Positions 52,693-61,365 of a stretch of DNA of 64,000 nucleotides are shown piece after piece. This stretch comes from Actinomycetota bacterium (GTDB lineage: Bacteria > Actinomycetota > Thermoleophilia > Solirubrobacterales > 70-9), in contig JAFDWB010000005.1 in NCBI GenBank assembly GCA_018268675.1, forward strand, positions 1-64,000. The letters are read 5' to 3'. Each line of letters begins with the position of its first letter. Position 1 is the first letter of the stretch. Below the pieces are notes generated by a model that was not told the DNA's origin, searched no databases, and saw only the letters and a program-made list of their open reading frames with translations. The position numbers were made by a program, and so were the translations under genes.

Positions 52693-55385
52693 CGGGGCTC
52701 CTCTCTTCCATCGTTTTCATATCCGGCGACCGGCTCCCCCGGGTCCCCGCCAGGTCGTGCGATCGAGGTGCCCGCGGCCGGGCGCTGCACATACACGTAC
52801 TCGCGGGGCCGGCCGCCCCGCCCGCGCTGGCCGGGCACCACGTCCAGCCTGCCCTCCTCGACGAGTCCGTCGCCGACCTTGCGCACCTCCTGCCTGGACA
52901 CCTCGAGGTCCCGGGCGAGGCCCGGCACCCCGGCCCGCCCACGCTCCTTCAGCGATTCGAGCAGCGCCTCGGGACCGAGGCGCTCACTCTCCCTCCGCGC
53001 CGCCGCCGCGACCCTGCGCTCGGCCGGGCTCCCCCAGACGTAGCTCTTGGCGACGGGCTCGCGCTCCTCTCCGTCGGGGCCGGTGGCGCCGACGATCGTC
53101 GGCGGCCGGTAGACCTTGCGGCAGAGGCCCTTCACCGGATGGTCGACGAGCTTGGTCGCGTCCCGTTCGGCGAGCCGGTCGGCCATCCGGGTGCCGAGCG
53201 GGTAGTGGGCGAAGTGACCGCGGCGCCAGTGGGCGTGGCTGTACTCACGTTTGGAGCCGGTCTCGGGGCGGGCCTCGGTCTGCCGCGTCGGGTGGATCCG
53301 GACCGTCTTCGAGATCAGGGCGTCGCCCCCGCGCCGGAGCGCCCGCTCGACGGCGCGCCGTTCGGGGCGGCTCGGCTCGGCGTCGGCGAGTTCGATGTTG
53401 ACCGTGCTGTCGAGCGCGTGGATCACGCTCAGCACCCGACAGGCGGCGGTGGCGGCGATCATCGCTTCGGCGTGCAGGAGGGCCGCGTTGCCGAGGCCCT
53501 CGCCGCGCCCGTCGGCGTCGTCGGTGGCGGTGAGGTCGGAGTAGAGATCGACCCAGCCGGGTTGCCCGAGCAGCGGCTTCGTCAGCATCATCTGGCTGGG
53601 GGCGCTGAGGCCCCCCTCGCTCGTCAGCCGCAGGTGGGTGACGTCTTCCAGTCGATCGCGGTCGCCGAGCCGGGGCGCCAGCCCGAAGTGCAGCACGCCG
53701 GGGACGTCGTAGTCGGTCCGCCGGCGCAGCTCGTCGGGCAGGTGCTCGGCGTCGGCGAACCAGGCGAAGGGCGCGATCCGCAGGAAGCCGCCTTCCTTCT
53801 GGCAGAGCGCCGCCCGCAGGGTCAGGGTCTGCTCGGTCCCGTCTCCCGTCTGGAGGATCACCTTCGGCCGGTAGCCGCCGGGCGTCGTGAAGTCGAAGTA
53901 GGTCACCGGGAAGGGAAGCTCGGCGTCCTGCGCGTAGGCCCAGGCCTCCTCGGTCGATCCCCAGTCGGGCAGCCCCTCGGCGACGTCGAGATCGACCGCG
54001 ACGGTGCGGCAGACCCTCAGCTCGCCGAGGAACGCGGGCGCCATCATGCCCCGCGCGCTCCAGGCGATCTGCGGGCGCATCAGCTCGCCGAAGGTGCCCT
54101 CGCGGTCGGCGCCGCTCCTGTTCACGGCCTCGCCGGTCCTCCGCACCGCGTCGGCGAGCAGCGACTGTCGCCGCCAGATCGGCTCGAAGCTGCGCGCGCC
54201 GGCGTGGATCGGCATCTGTCCGCCGTCGTCCGGGGGCGGCCTCCACTGGCCGTGTTCGATCAGCAGGCCCAATTGCCGCAGGGGAAAGTCGGCCTCCAGC
54301 TGCACCGGCTCGCCCATGTTCCTCAGTTCCCATTCATCGACCGCGGCCTCGATCTCGTGCGCTGCCAGGTTCCAGTGCCAGGTCCCGTCCTTCTCCCGGC
54401 ATAGCCATCCGGCGGCGACCCAGTCCTGTCGGATCTCCTCCAGCCCGGCCGGCAGCTCGGGGCGGAGGAGGTCCTTGACCGCATCGGCGAGCGGCGCGCC
54501 CGCGTACCCGCCCGAGTCCGGAGAGTCCAGGCGCTTGCGCGCGGCGCAGATCAGATGGGCCCGGAGGAAGTGGCGGCCGTCCTCGGTCGCGAGCACCTCG
54601 GTCCCGGCGAGGATGTGGCGGGCGAGGACGGCGAAGTCGTCGAGCGCCTCGACGCTGAGCGCCTTCGGCAGGCCTTCCTCGCGGGCGATGCGGGAGAAGT
54701 GCCGAAGCGTGGTCGTCGGCAGCGTGCAGACGCCCTGGTTCTCCAGGCCGAGGTTCGCCGGGTCGGGTTCGCCGAGGTCGAACGGCTCCTCGGCGCGCGA
54801 GGTGATGCTGATCCGGAGCGTCTCCGAGGCCCGGTCGACGCTGGCGAGCCCGGCGCGCTCGGCGAAGTCGAGCAGACGCTCCACCTCGGCCCGGGCCATG
54901 CCGAGGGCGCCGCCCACCTCGTCGACCCGGAAGTCGCCGGCGCCCCGGGCCTCGCGCCGCCGTTGCAGGCGGGCGATCGTGTAGAGGGCGTCGAGGCTGC
55001 TCTGCGGCAGGCCCGCCAGCGCCTCGACCGCCTCCTCGTCCAGCTCCCTGACCCCGAGGCCGTCCAGCCGTTCCATGAACGCGCGCGCCGCGTGCGTCTC
55101 GCGCGCCTCGCGCTCCTTGACCTCCAGTTCGGCGTCGATCTCCTTGCCGCGCCGTCTGAGGTCGGCGAGCGCCGCGCGGTTCATCGCGGCCACCCCGCGC
55201 TCGACCTTACGCGGCTCCCGCGCATGGACGGCGATGAGCGCCTCCGGGGTGTCCATCTCCTCACCCCAGAGGTGGAGCGGCTTGGCCTCCTCGGGCAGCG
55301 ACTCCCAGAACTCGCGCAGCGCCGAAGGCGTCAGACGGGGCACCATCTGCCTCCTCTCGCGCCTCTTCTTCCTGCCGCGGGCCAT
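52689..55385 (-). CDS. Large element protein with C-terminal winged helix, unknown function
   Basis: 898 residues. N-terminus basic (RGRKKRRERRQM), then a long helical region with an HTH-like part at ~155-200 (FRVDEVGGALGMARAEVERL). Residues ~730-760 contain HAHWRRGHFAHYPLGTR, a motif I recall from poorly characterised phage and plasmid proteins. The C-terminus has a winged helix (RDLEVSRQEVRKVGDGLVEE). No NTPase or nuclease motif seen. Possibly a replication or regulatory protein of the element. Confidence 0.65.
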   Translation of the reverse strand: MARGRKKRRERRQMVPRLTPSALREFWESLPEEAKPLHLWGEEMDTPEALIAVHAREPRKVERGVAAMNRAALADLRRRGKEIDAELEVKEREARETHAARAFMERLDGLGVRELDEEAVEALAGLPQSSLDALYTIARLQRRREARGAGDFRVDEVGGALGMARAEVERLLDFAERAGLASVDRASETLRISITSRAEEPFDLGEPDPANLGLENQGVCTLPTTTLRHFSRIAREEGLPKALSVEALDDFAVLARHILAGTEVLATEDGRHFLRAHLICAARKRLDSPDSGGYAGAPLADAVKDLLRPELPAGLEEIRQDWVAAGWLCREKDGTWHWNLAAHEIEAAVDEWELRNMGEPVQLEADFPLRQLGLLIEHGQWRPPPDDGGQMPIHAGARSFEPIWRRQSLLADAVRRTGEAVNRSGADREGTFGELMRPQIAWSARGMMAPAFLGELRVCRTVAVDLDVAEGLPDWGSTEEAWAYAQDAELPFPVTYFDFTTPGGYRPKVILQTGDGTEQTLTLRAALCQKEGGFLRIAPFAWFADAEHLPDELRRRTDYDVPGVLHFGLAPRLGDRDRLEDVTHLRLTSEGGLSAPSQMMLTKPLLGQPGWVDLYSDLTATDDADGRGEGLGNAALLHAEAMIAATAACRVLSVIHALDSTVNIELADAEPSRPERRAVERALRRGGDALISKTVRIHPTRQTEARPETGSKREYSHAHWRRGHFAHYPLGTRMADRLAERDATKLVDHPVKGLCRKVYRPPTIVGATGPDGEEREPVAKSYVWGSPAERRVAAAARRESERLGPEALLESLKERGRAGVPGLARDLEVSRQEVRKVGDGLVEEGRLDVVPGQRGRGGRPREYVYVQRPAAGTSIARPGGDPGEPVAGYENDGREEPR

Positions 55386-55398
55386 CGCCGGGCGCCCC

Positions 55399-55743
55399 TC
55401 AGCCGAGGTCCTGCGGGTCGAGTGCCGCCCCGTCCTCGCGGGCCGCGTCGAGATAGGCGCGGCTGAGCGCGTCGGCGACGTATTCCCAGTCCTCGGCCTC
55501 GGCGACCGCGAGGAGGTCGCCGACCAGGACGGGGAGAGCCTCGGCGAGCCAGACGAGATCGAGCCGGGCGTTCCTCGCCATGAGGTCGAGCCGCTCCATC
55601 GTGACGTCGCTGAGGGCGTCGTGACGCAGGCATGCGAGGAGGAAATCGCGGAGGAGCGGGACCGCGATCGAGTCGCCCGGGGCGATCGATCTCGCGCCTC
55701 GGCGGGGCCCCGCCCCGCCTGCCGTCGGCGCCCTCCGGGTCAT
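55399..55743 (-). CDS. Small helical protein (DWN family, short relative)
   Basis: 114 residues: LRHDALSDVTMERLDLMARN and AVAEAEDWEYVADALSRAYL recall the AVDDAVTE...EEDWN pattern of 51149 and 56823. ATGA overlap with the ArsR-like gene. Function unknown. Confidence 0.6.
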   Translation of the reverse strand: MTRRAPTAGGAGPRRGARSIAPGDSIAVPLLRDFLLACLRHDALSDVTMERLDLMARNARLDLVWLAEALPVLVGDLLAVAEAEDWEYVADALSRAYLDAAREDGAALDPQDLG

Positions 55744-56093
55744 GGTCCCACCTCCGCCGGCGGCGGTCCGTCATCCCCCTGATCAGGGTCGAGGCCGAGC
55801 ACCGCCAGCGCCCAGGGCGCCTCGACCGCCGGCGTGTAGAAGTGCTGCATCGACCCTCGGACCGGCTTGGTGTCGACAAGCTCGACGGCGCCGTGGTCGT
55901 CGAGGACGCGGACGTGATAGCTGACATTCGAAAGCGGCTCCCGCAGGATCTCGGCGAGCCTGCGGGGGCTGACCGGCTGATCGGCCTCGAACAGCTCCCG
56001 GAGGATCCTTCGACGCAACTCATGGCGGAGCGCGACGAGGAGCGCGGCGTCGTCCGCGCCGCCGTCGGGCCGGGGCACCCCGGTCTCAGGCAT
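55740..56093 (-). CDS. ArsR-like winged-helix regulator
   Basis: 117 residues; LVALRHELRRRILRELFEAD, SPRRLAEILREPLSNVSYHV and VLDDHGAVELVDT form a classical ArsR-type winged helix without metal-site cysteines. Start ATG 56093 overlaps the preceding gene's end by eight bases. Confidence 0.78.
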   Translation of the reverse strand: MPETGVPRPDGGADDAALLVALRHELRRRILRELFEADQPVSPRRLAEILREPLSNVSYHVRVLDDHGAVELVDTKPVRGSMQHFYTPAVEAPWALAVLGLDPDQGDDGPPPAEVGP

Positions 56094-56826
56094 CTTGCCC
56101 TCCGGTGATCTCGAACCCCGATCCCCCGGCCTTCGGCGGCGTCCATCTGATGCCCTCGAAGAGGACGTCGGTCTCCACGCCCAGAGCACCGGCCAGCAGC
56201 AACACCTCGTCGGCGAAAACCTTGCGTTCGCCTCGCACCATTTCCTCGATCTCCGATCGCTCGATGCGCGAGCGGGCCGCGAGCGTGTCGAGCGAGTAAC
56301 CACGGTCGCGCCGGAGCCGTTCGACGTTCTCACCGAAGCGAAGGCGCGTGATCAGCATCGGACCGTCGGTCCCGGCAGCCGCACCGGCGCCGGCCACATA
56401 CTCCGGTCGCCAGTCCTCGTCGGGGCGCCCCTCGGCCGCGATGTTCCCGATCCGTTCGAGCTTCGCGCTCAGCGCCCGGTCGCGTTCCTCGGCGCTCATC
56501 GGCTCGGCCGGGACGATCGCGACCTCGCGGATCTGGCGGAGCGCCTCGACCGTCGTCCCCGCCGCCCCGGGGTCGGCCGGCCCCTCGGCGCTCTCGATGG
56601 CGGCGGCGGTGACCTCGATGCAGACCGCGTCGATCAGGCCGGAGTAGCTCTCCCCGTCGGGGCCCTCCCAGCATCCTTCCGGCGCCGGCCGGTAGCCCAC
56701 CGCCACGATCGCCCGCTCGGCGAGGCGACGGGGCAGGACGACGATGGCGACGCCGTCGTCGTCCCACCGGGCCGCGCGGCGGAGGCGGCGGGCCTCCTGA
56801 CGGGTGCCGTCCGCGGCCGCCCTCAC
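56086..56826 (-). CDS. Element-specific domain fused to XRE HTH
   Basis: 246 residues: N-terminal ~165 shared with 50652-51149 (LPRRLAERAIVAVGYRPAPE, RIGNIAAEGRPDEDW), then an XRE domain (about 175-235: GENVERLRRDRGYSLDTLA, RIERSEIEEMVRGERK) with the LFEGIRW tail. The GTG overlaps the stop of the 56823 gene. Confidence 0.75.
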   Translation of the reverse strand: MRAAADGTRQEARRLRRAARWDDDGVAIVVLPRRLAERAIVAVGYRPAPEGCWEGPDGESYSGLIDAVCIEVTAAAIESAEGPADPGAAGTTVEALRQIREVAIVPAEPMSAEERDRALSAKLERIGNIAAEGRPDEDWRPEYVAGAGAAAGTDGPMLITRLRFGENVERLRRDRGYSLDTLAARSRIERSEIEEMVRGERKVFADEVLLLAGALGVETDVLFEGIRWTPPKAGGSGFEITGGQDA

Positions 56827-57401
56827 GATGCCACTTCCTCGCCGTGGGCAGGGCCGCAGACCTCGCGTGCCTCGGCGATCAACTGGCCGGTGATGATGTT
56901 CCAGTCTTCTTCGGTCGCCGAGCCGAGCAGATCCTTGAGCGCCCTCTCGGTGATGGCGGCGACGGCACCGGCGTCGAAGCCCAACTCGGCCGCCGCGGCG
57001 AGGGCCGGCCGCAGATCCGGATCCCGACGGTCGGCCACCTCCTCCCCGACGGTGCGGAGGAAAGCCCGGATCAGCGCGACGTCGAAGACGGTGCCTCCGT
57101 CGGAGCGACGCGAGCCGGGGGCCTCGTCGGCGTCCCCCCCGTCCCCGGCGTCGAGGAGGTGGCGTCCGGCGTCGGCCCAGTCCTCCGGGGCGGCGACTTC
57201 GAGCGCCTCCCGCAGCAACAGCGGCAGCGAGTTCGCGACGACCGTCCAGTGGTATCGACCGAGGACGACGTGGTCGAAGAGCATCTCCGTCACGGCGTCG
57301 TCGACCGCGTCGTGCTGGAGCGCGATCAGGAGGACCGGGCGGATCGGCCGGTATCCGGTGAGGCCGGACCGGCCCCCGGGGTCGAGGGTCGTCGTCAGCA
57401 T
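56823..57401 (-). CDS. Element-specific helical protein (DWN family, copy 2)
   Basis: 192 residues paralogous to 51149-51703: LQHDAVDDAVTEMLFDHVVL, GRYHWTVVANSL and EEDWNIITGQLIAEAREV. It overlaps the upstream gene by seven bases. The pair 56823/56086 duplicates the pair 51149/50652, so an operon segment was copied within the element. Confidence 0.73.
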   Translation of the reverse strand: MLTTTLDPGGRSGLTGYRPIRPVLLIALQHDAVDDAVTEMLFDHVVLGRYHWTVVANSLPLLLREALEVAAPEDWADAGRHLLDAGDGGDADEAPGSRRSDGGTVFDVALIRAFLRTVGEEVADRRDPDLRPALAAAAELGFDAGAVAAITERALKDLLGSATEEDWNIITGQLIAEAREVCGPAHGEEVAS

Positions 57402-58192
57402 GACCGCCACCCTGCCTCCCACTCGGCGACCACCGCTGCGACCGCCTCGTCGCGACTGTCCCTGCCGCCGATCGTGTACTCGGCCCCGGGCGTCGTCGGG
57501 TAGGCGGTGGCCACGAAGGACTCCTCGTCGATCCTCATCGAGCTGCCGATGACGACGCCGTCGATCGACACGTTCTCGACGCATACCGAACCCGTCGCGG
57601 CCTCGACGGCAGGGCCGGCCTCGGACACGCGGGCGACCGCCTCGCCCATCTCCGCCGGCAGCCCGACGTCGACCCCGGCACGGATCGCGTAGACCGTGAC
57701 CGGTGAGCCGTGGGGATCGTCGGGCGTCGGCGTGTAGAGGACGAGGTCGCCCTCGTGGATCTCGGTGCCCTTGGTCTCGTGGGCCTCCTCCATGCGGCCG
57801 AGGAACCAGCGGTCCCAGTGGTGGCGGTATCGGGGGTATGCCGCGTGGGCGGCGTCGGCGGCGCGGACCAGTTCGAGCCGCACGGCGGGGACGTCGCCGT
57901 CCTCCAGTTCGTTCACGCGCCGCTGTTCGGCATCACGCTCCGCCTGCGTCCGGAGCGGGTTGCGCAGCGGCGCGACGTCGCGGAGCACCTCGGCGGTGTC
58001 GACGGCGACGAGGCCGTCGAGCGGCCCGGCCGTCGAGGTGTAGAGCGCGACGTCGGCCAGGGCCACACGGTCGTTTTCGAGCCGCGAGCGCAGCACGGCG
58101 GGGACGCCGAGTCCGAGGACCTCCGGCGAGCCGCGATGCGTGGCGCGATAGATGAACCGTTCGGCGGGGGTCGTCTTCTCGGTGGTGCTCAT
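57395..58192 (-). CDS. Hypothetical protein (element B), head of the 57-kb operon
   Basis: 265 residues from ATG 58192 behind GGAGGAAG. Segments: HRGSPEVLGLGVPAVLRSRL, YRHHWDRWFLGRMEEAH and FVATAYPTTPGAEYTIGGRD. Predicted soluble, mixed fold; no known family. Promoter at 58304-58344. Confidence 0.65.
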   Translation of the reverse strand: MSTTEKTTPAERFIYRATHRGSPEVLGLGVPAVLRSRLENDRVALADVALYTSTAGPLDGLVAVDTAEVLRDVAPLRNPLRTQAERDAEQRRVNELEDGDVPAVRLELVRAADAAHAAYPRYRHHWDRWFLGRMEEAHETKGTEIHEGDLVLYTPTPDDPHGSPVTVYAIRAGVDVGLPAEMGEAVARVSEAGPAVEAATGSVCVENVSIDGVVIGSSMRIDEESFVATAYPTTPGAEYTIGGRDSRDEAVAAVVAEWEAGWRSC

Positions 58193-58303
58193 CGTCCTTC
58201 CTCCTGGGGTTTGCCCCGTGCCGGCGGGGGGTCGGGCGTCCCGCCCGACGTGCCACGCCGATCTCGGGTTTGCGGTGATCGCAATTGATCGGTCCATATC
58301 CGC

Positions 58304-58344
58304 GACACGTGTTAGCTCTGGGTCCGCCGACCAGTCAAGTCGCC
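58304..58344 (-). promoter_or_regulatory. Element promoter with palindromic ACACGTGT
   Basis: The minus strand reads TTGACT, 18 bases, TAACAC with the ACACGTGT palindrome, virtually the same as 51813-51847. It heads the operon 58192 to 52k. The remaining parts of 58193-58393 hold no gene. Confidence 0.65.
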
Positions 58345-58393
58345 GCCGAACATCCGACGAAGGCGGGCCCGGGGAGGCGTCGCCGGGGCAGGG

Positions 58394-58615
58394 TCAGACA
58401 TGGCGGCGGCGCCGGTCGAGACGGCGGGAGCTGCCCGCGAGGACCATCAGGCAGCCGATCAGCGCGACGAAGAGGCCGATGAGATCGCCGTCGACCACCG
58501 CGCCGGCGAGGCCCGCGAGCACCGCGATCCGGCCGACGACGCGGAGCAGGAATCCGCCCGCCACGACGATGGCCAGCAGGACGAGGACCGCCAGCGCGAG
58601 GACGGAGACGATCAT
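58394..58615 (-). CDS. Small membrane protein
   Basis: 73 residues with two hydrophobic stretches (VLALAVLVLLAIVVAGGFLL and LIGLFVALIGCLMVLAG) and a basic tail (SSRRLDRRRRHV). Its start overlaps the stop of the upstream gene. Similar in plan to 51993-52256. Confidence 0.6.
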   Translation of the reverse strand: MIVSVLALAVLVLLAIVVAGGFLLRVVGRIAVLAGLAGAVVDGDLIGLFVALIGCLMVLAGSSRRLDRRRRHV

Positions 58616-58908
58616 GCCGCCCGCCGCCTCTCGAACCCGCCGGGCGCCGGCCGGGCGCCGCCGGCGAGGTCACCGGCCTCGTCATCCTCGATCAGACAGA
58701 GGGCGGCGACCTGCCAGTCCTCCTCGGTGGTGCCGTCGAGGGCCTCCTCGATCAGCGGGCGCAGATCGCCCGCCAGGACCGAAGGTTCGAGCGAGCCGTC
58801 CCTGCGACGGCTCGCCATCGCCTCCTCGACCCTGGGCCGGACGGCCTCGTGCCTCAACACGCTGAGCGCGCAATCGGTGTTCAGATCACCTGCCGCGACA
58901 TCACTCAT
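58612..58908 (-). CDS. Small helical protein (DWN family, short relative)
   Basis: 98 residues; LSVLRHEAVRPRVEEAMASR and GTTEEDWQVAALCLIEDDEAG relate it to the copies at 51149 and 56823. Overlaps the XRE gene end by eight bases. Function unknown. Confidence 0.62.
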   Translation of the reverse strand: MSDVAAGDLNTDCALSVLRHEAVRPRVEEAMASRRRDGSLEPSVLAGDLRPLIEEALDGTTEEDWQVAALCLIEDDEAGDLAGGARPAPGGFERRRAA

Positions 58909-59344
58909 CGGACATCACTCCTTCCGTCGTCGTCTCCATTGCTCCTCTGCCAGGCCCGTCGGGTCCGGTGGGAGGGTCGGTTCCTTCCTCCTCCCGGAGT
59001 TCGAACTCCCGCAGTCGCGCCTCGCCGCGCTCGGTCAGGCCCCAGATCCGAAGCCGCGGATCGAAGCCGATGTATCCGGCGTCGAGCAGCGGCGTGAGGA
59101 TGTCCTCCGGCGGCCCGCCCGCGAGCCGTCCAAGGAGATCGTCGGGCTCTCCGCCGAGGCATGCGGCGAGTCGCATGAGCTCGATGGCGCCTGCCTCGAC
59201 CTCGGCCCGCGCGATCCGTTCTATGCGCTCCCGGCAGATCGCCGTGGCCTCCGCGAGGTCCGCCGCCGACATCCCGCGCGCCTGCATCCGGCGGCCGACC
59301 TTGTCGGCGAGCCCCTGCAGGAACCGGTCCTTCTCGCTCTTCAT
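58901..59344 (-). CDS. XRE-like HTH protein downstream of the integrase
   Basis: 147 residues from ATG 59344 (an ATG at 59380 that overlaps the integrase stop would add 12). XRE-like helices at 8-65 (RMQARGMSAADLAEATAICR), then a short winged segment (LLDAGYIGFDPRLRIWGLTE). Coupled to the integrase gene, so perhaps a control factor for excision. Confidence 0.7.
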   Translation of the reverse strand: MKSEKDRFLQGLADKVGRRMQARGMSAADLAEATAICRERIERIARAEVEAGAIELMRLAACLGGEPDDLLGRLAGGPPEDILTPLLDAGYIGFDPRLRIWGLTERGEARLREFELREEEGTDPPTGPDGPGRGAMETTTEGVMSDE

Positions 59345-59376
59345 CCTCGGACCCCCTCCTTCGTGGTCGCCCGCCG

Positions 59377-61035
59377 TCATGCGACCAGCCTCAACCTGCG
59401 TTCGGGCGGCGCCGGCGGCTCCTCTGCCGGTCGCCGCGGCGCCTCCCGGCTCACCTTCGCCCGCCCCAGCCCGGTCAGCTTCCACTCGCCGCGGCCCTGC
59501 CCGGATTCGATCCAGCCGCGCTGCTCGAGCCGCGCCCGCGCCTTACGCAGTCGGGGCTTCCATCGCGGCTCGCCGCTCGGCAGCCTCTCCAGATCCCTGG
59601 CGCCGTGGCGCGACGCGAGGGCCTCGCCCACCGCGTCCACCACTTCCCGGGCCCTCGCGCGCCCGCCCCGATCGGCGAGGCCACGAAGGATCGGCAGCTC
59701 GTAGTCGGCCAGCGCGACGACCTCCGTTCGCGGAGCCTCGACGGCGACGACCCTTTCGCCGTTGACGAGAGCCTTGAGGCGGTCCCGCTCGGCCTTGTCC
59801 CGCCGCATCAGATGGGTGTAGACGGCGAGGGTGAAGGTCGGGGTCGTATGGCCCAGGGCCTTCTGGACCGAGACCGGGTCCTCGCCGATCGCCACCATGA
59901 CCGAGGCGAAGGTGTGGCGCAGCTTGTGGGCGGTGACACCGACCGGCAGCGGCACGTGTCCACGGTCGACCAGCATCTCGTCGGCGCGCTCGAAGAGGGA
60001 GGGGTCGAGCACGCGCTGGCGCAGGTTGTCCTTCGTCCGCCGGCCGCCCGTGCCGGTCGGGAAGACGAGATCGTCGGGCCCGGTCCGGTAGCTGCGGGCC
60101 CGGTGGGCGAGCAGGATCTCCCGGAGGATCGGCACCAGCGGGATCTCCCGCAGGCCCGCCTTCGTCTTCGAACGGCCGATGAAGATCCGCCCGTTGGTGA
60201 AATCGACGTCGCGCCAGAGCAGGTTGCAGAGCTCGTGCGCGCGCGGCCCGGCGAAGATCAGGGTGGCGACGATCGCCTCCCGGTCGGTGCAGTGGTAGCG
60301 GGGGTGGCGGTCGAGTTCGGCCGCGGCCACGAGCAGGGACTCGATCTGCTCGGCGGTGTCGAGATGGACCGGACGCCGGTCGGGCTCGGCGAGTCGTCGT
60401 TTCGGACCAGCGGCAGGGTTCTCGAGGAGGCCGGTGCGCTTCTTGTATTCGACGGCGATCCCGAGCACCCATTGCAGGACGTCGATCGTCTTGTTGATCG
60501 AGACCGCCGAGAGCGGTCTACGTATCCGCCCGCGGGCGTCGCGACGAGGCCGCCCCTTCTCGATCGCCTCGGCCAGCTCGGCCGCCTCCTCGACCTTGTG
60601 CCTGCGGTAGGCGTCGACGCATTCGTTGTCGAACTCGGGCAGCGGCCGATCGGCGAAATAGGGATTCAGGTGGCCGAGTCCCCATTCGTCGTAGGAGGTC
60701 TGGCTCTCGGAGACCTGGCCCCTCCGGCCCTTGACCAGCTCGGTCGCGAAGGGGCCGAACAAGACGACCTCCGTCTCACCTCCGCCGGTCCCCGCAGCGA
60801 CGTCCTTCTTCCTCGGCTTCTTCTTCGGCGGCGGCACCCAGATCCCGCGGCGGACATCGGCGAGGATGTTCTGAAGTTGTTCGTCGGCCCGCTCCCAGCT
60901 CAGCGGCGGGTCGCCCTCGCCCTCGTAGCCGAGCGTCAGGTAGCGGCGCCGGCCGTAGGCGCTGAAGCGGAGGGCGAATCCACGACCGTGTTTCCAGCTG
61001 CGTTCGACCACTTCCCCGGTGGCCCGCCTAGGCAT
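59377..61035 (-). CDS. Tyrosine recombinase (integrase) with C-terminal Mrr_N-like winged helix
   Basis: 552 residues. N-terminal arm-binding region (about 1-70), core-binding domain (90-210), catalytic domain with R265 (GPRAHELC), K290, H370-x2-R373 (HKLRHTF), H396 and nucleophile Y406 (VYTHLMRR): complete. After residue ~430 follows an extra winged helix, LADYELPILRGLADRGGRAR ... WKPRLRKARARLEQRGWIES, resembling the Mrr N-terminal domain. Likely integrates the element at the tRNA-Ala core; the attached winged helix is unusual. Confidence 0.9.
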   Translation of the reverse strand: MPRRATGEVVERSWKHGRGFALRFSAYGRRRYLTLGYEGEGDPPLSWERADEQLQNILADVRRGIWVPPPKKKPRKKDVAAGTGGGETEVVLFGPFATELVKGRRGQVSESQTSYDEWGLGHLNPYFADRPLPEFDNECVDAYRRHKVEEAAELAEAIEKGRPRRDARGRIRRPLSAVSINKTIDVLQWVLGIAVEYKKRTGLLENPAAGPKRRLAEPDRRPVHLDTAEQIESLLVAAAELDRHPRYHCTDREAIVATLIFAGPRAHELCNLLWRDVDFTNGRIFIGRSKTKAGLREIPLVPILREILLAHRARSYRTGPDDLVFPTGTGGRRTKDNLRQRVLDPSLFERADEMLVDRGHVPLPVGVTAHKLRHTFASVMVAIGEDPVSVQKALGHTTPTFTLAVYTHLMRRDKAERDRLKALVNGERVVAVEAPRTEVVALADYELPILRGLADRGGRARAREVVDAVGEALASRHGARDLERLPSGEPRWKPRLRKARARLEQRGWIESGQGRGEWKLTGLGRAKVSREAPRRPAEEPPAPPERRLRLVA

Positions 61036-61297
61036 GACGCCGCCGCCGATCGAGATCTCGCCCCCGCGCCCTCGCCTCGGAGAGGCGGGGCGCCTCGGTC
61101 ATCGCCGGGTCCGGCGGACCTGGCGACGACCCGTATAGGCGGGCGGCGATCGTCGCCGTATCCCCGCTCCAACCGTCCTCGGGACCCCCGAGGACGATCG
61201 TCTCGCGCCGGTCTCCGCGGCGCCTGCGGATCGCGTGGGTCAGCCGCCCGTCGTCGCGCTCGCGCACGACCACGCCTCCGCTCGCCTTGACGATCAT
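61028..61297 (-). CDS. Small hypothetical protein upstream of the integrase
   Basis: 89 residues from ATG 61297 behind GGAGGAAGG. VKASGGVVVRERDDGRLTHA looks like the first strands of a Nudix fold, but the Nudix box is absent and the protein is too short. Overlaps the integrase start by eight bases. Function unknown. Confidence 0.55.
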   Translation of the reverse strand: MIVKASGGVVVRERDDGRLTHAIRRRRGDRRETIVLGGPEDGWSGDTATIAARLYGSSPGPPDPAMTEAPRLSEARARGRDLDRRRRHA

Positions 61298-61365
61298 CAC
61301 CTTCCTCCTGCTCGGACGGCGGCCCGCGCAGGGGACAGCGACACGGAGGCTCTTCGCGAGTAGCC

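Noticed and set aside
61028-61297. Nudix hydrolase
   Set aside because: Only the first strand pattern is present; the Nudix box GX5EX7REUXEEXGU is not found and the protein is too short.
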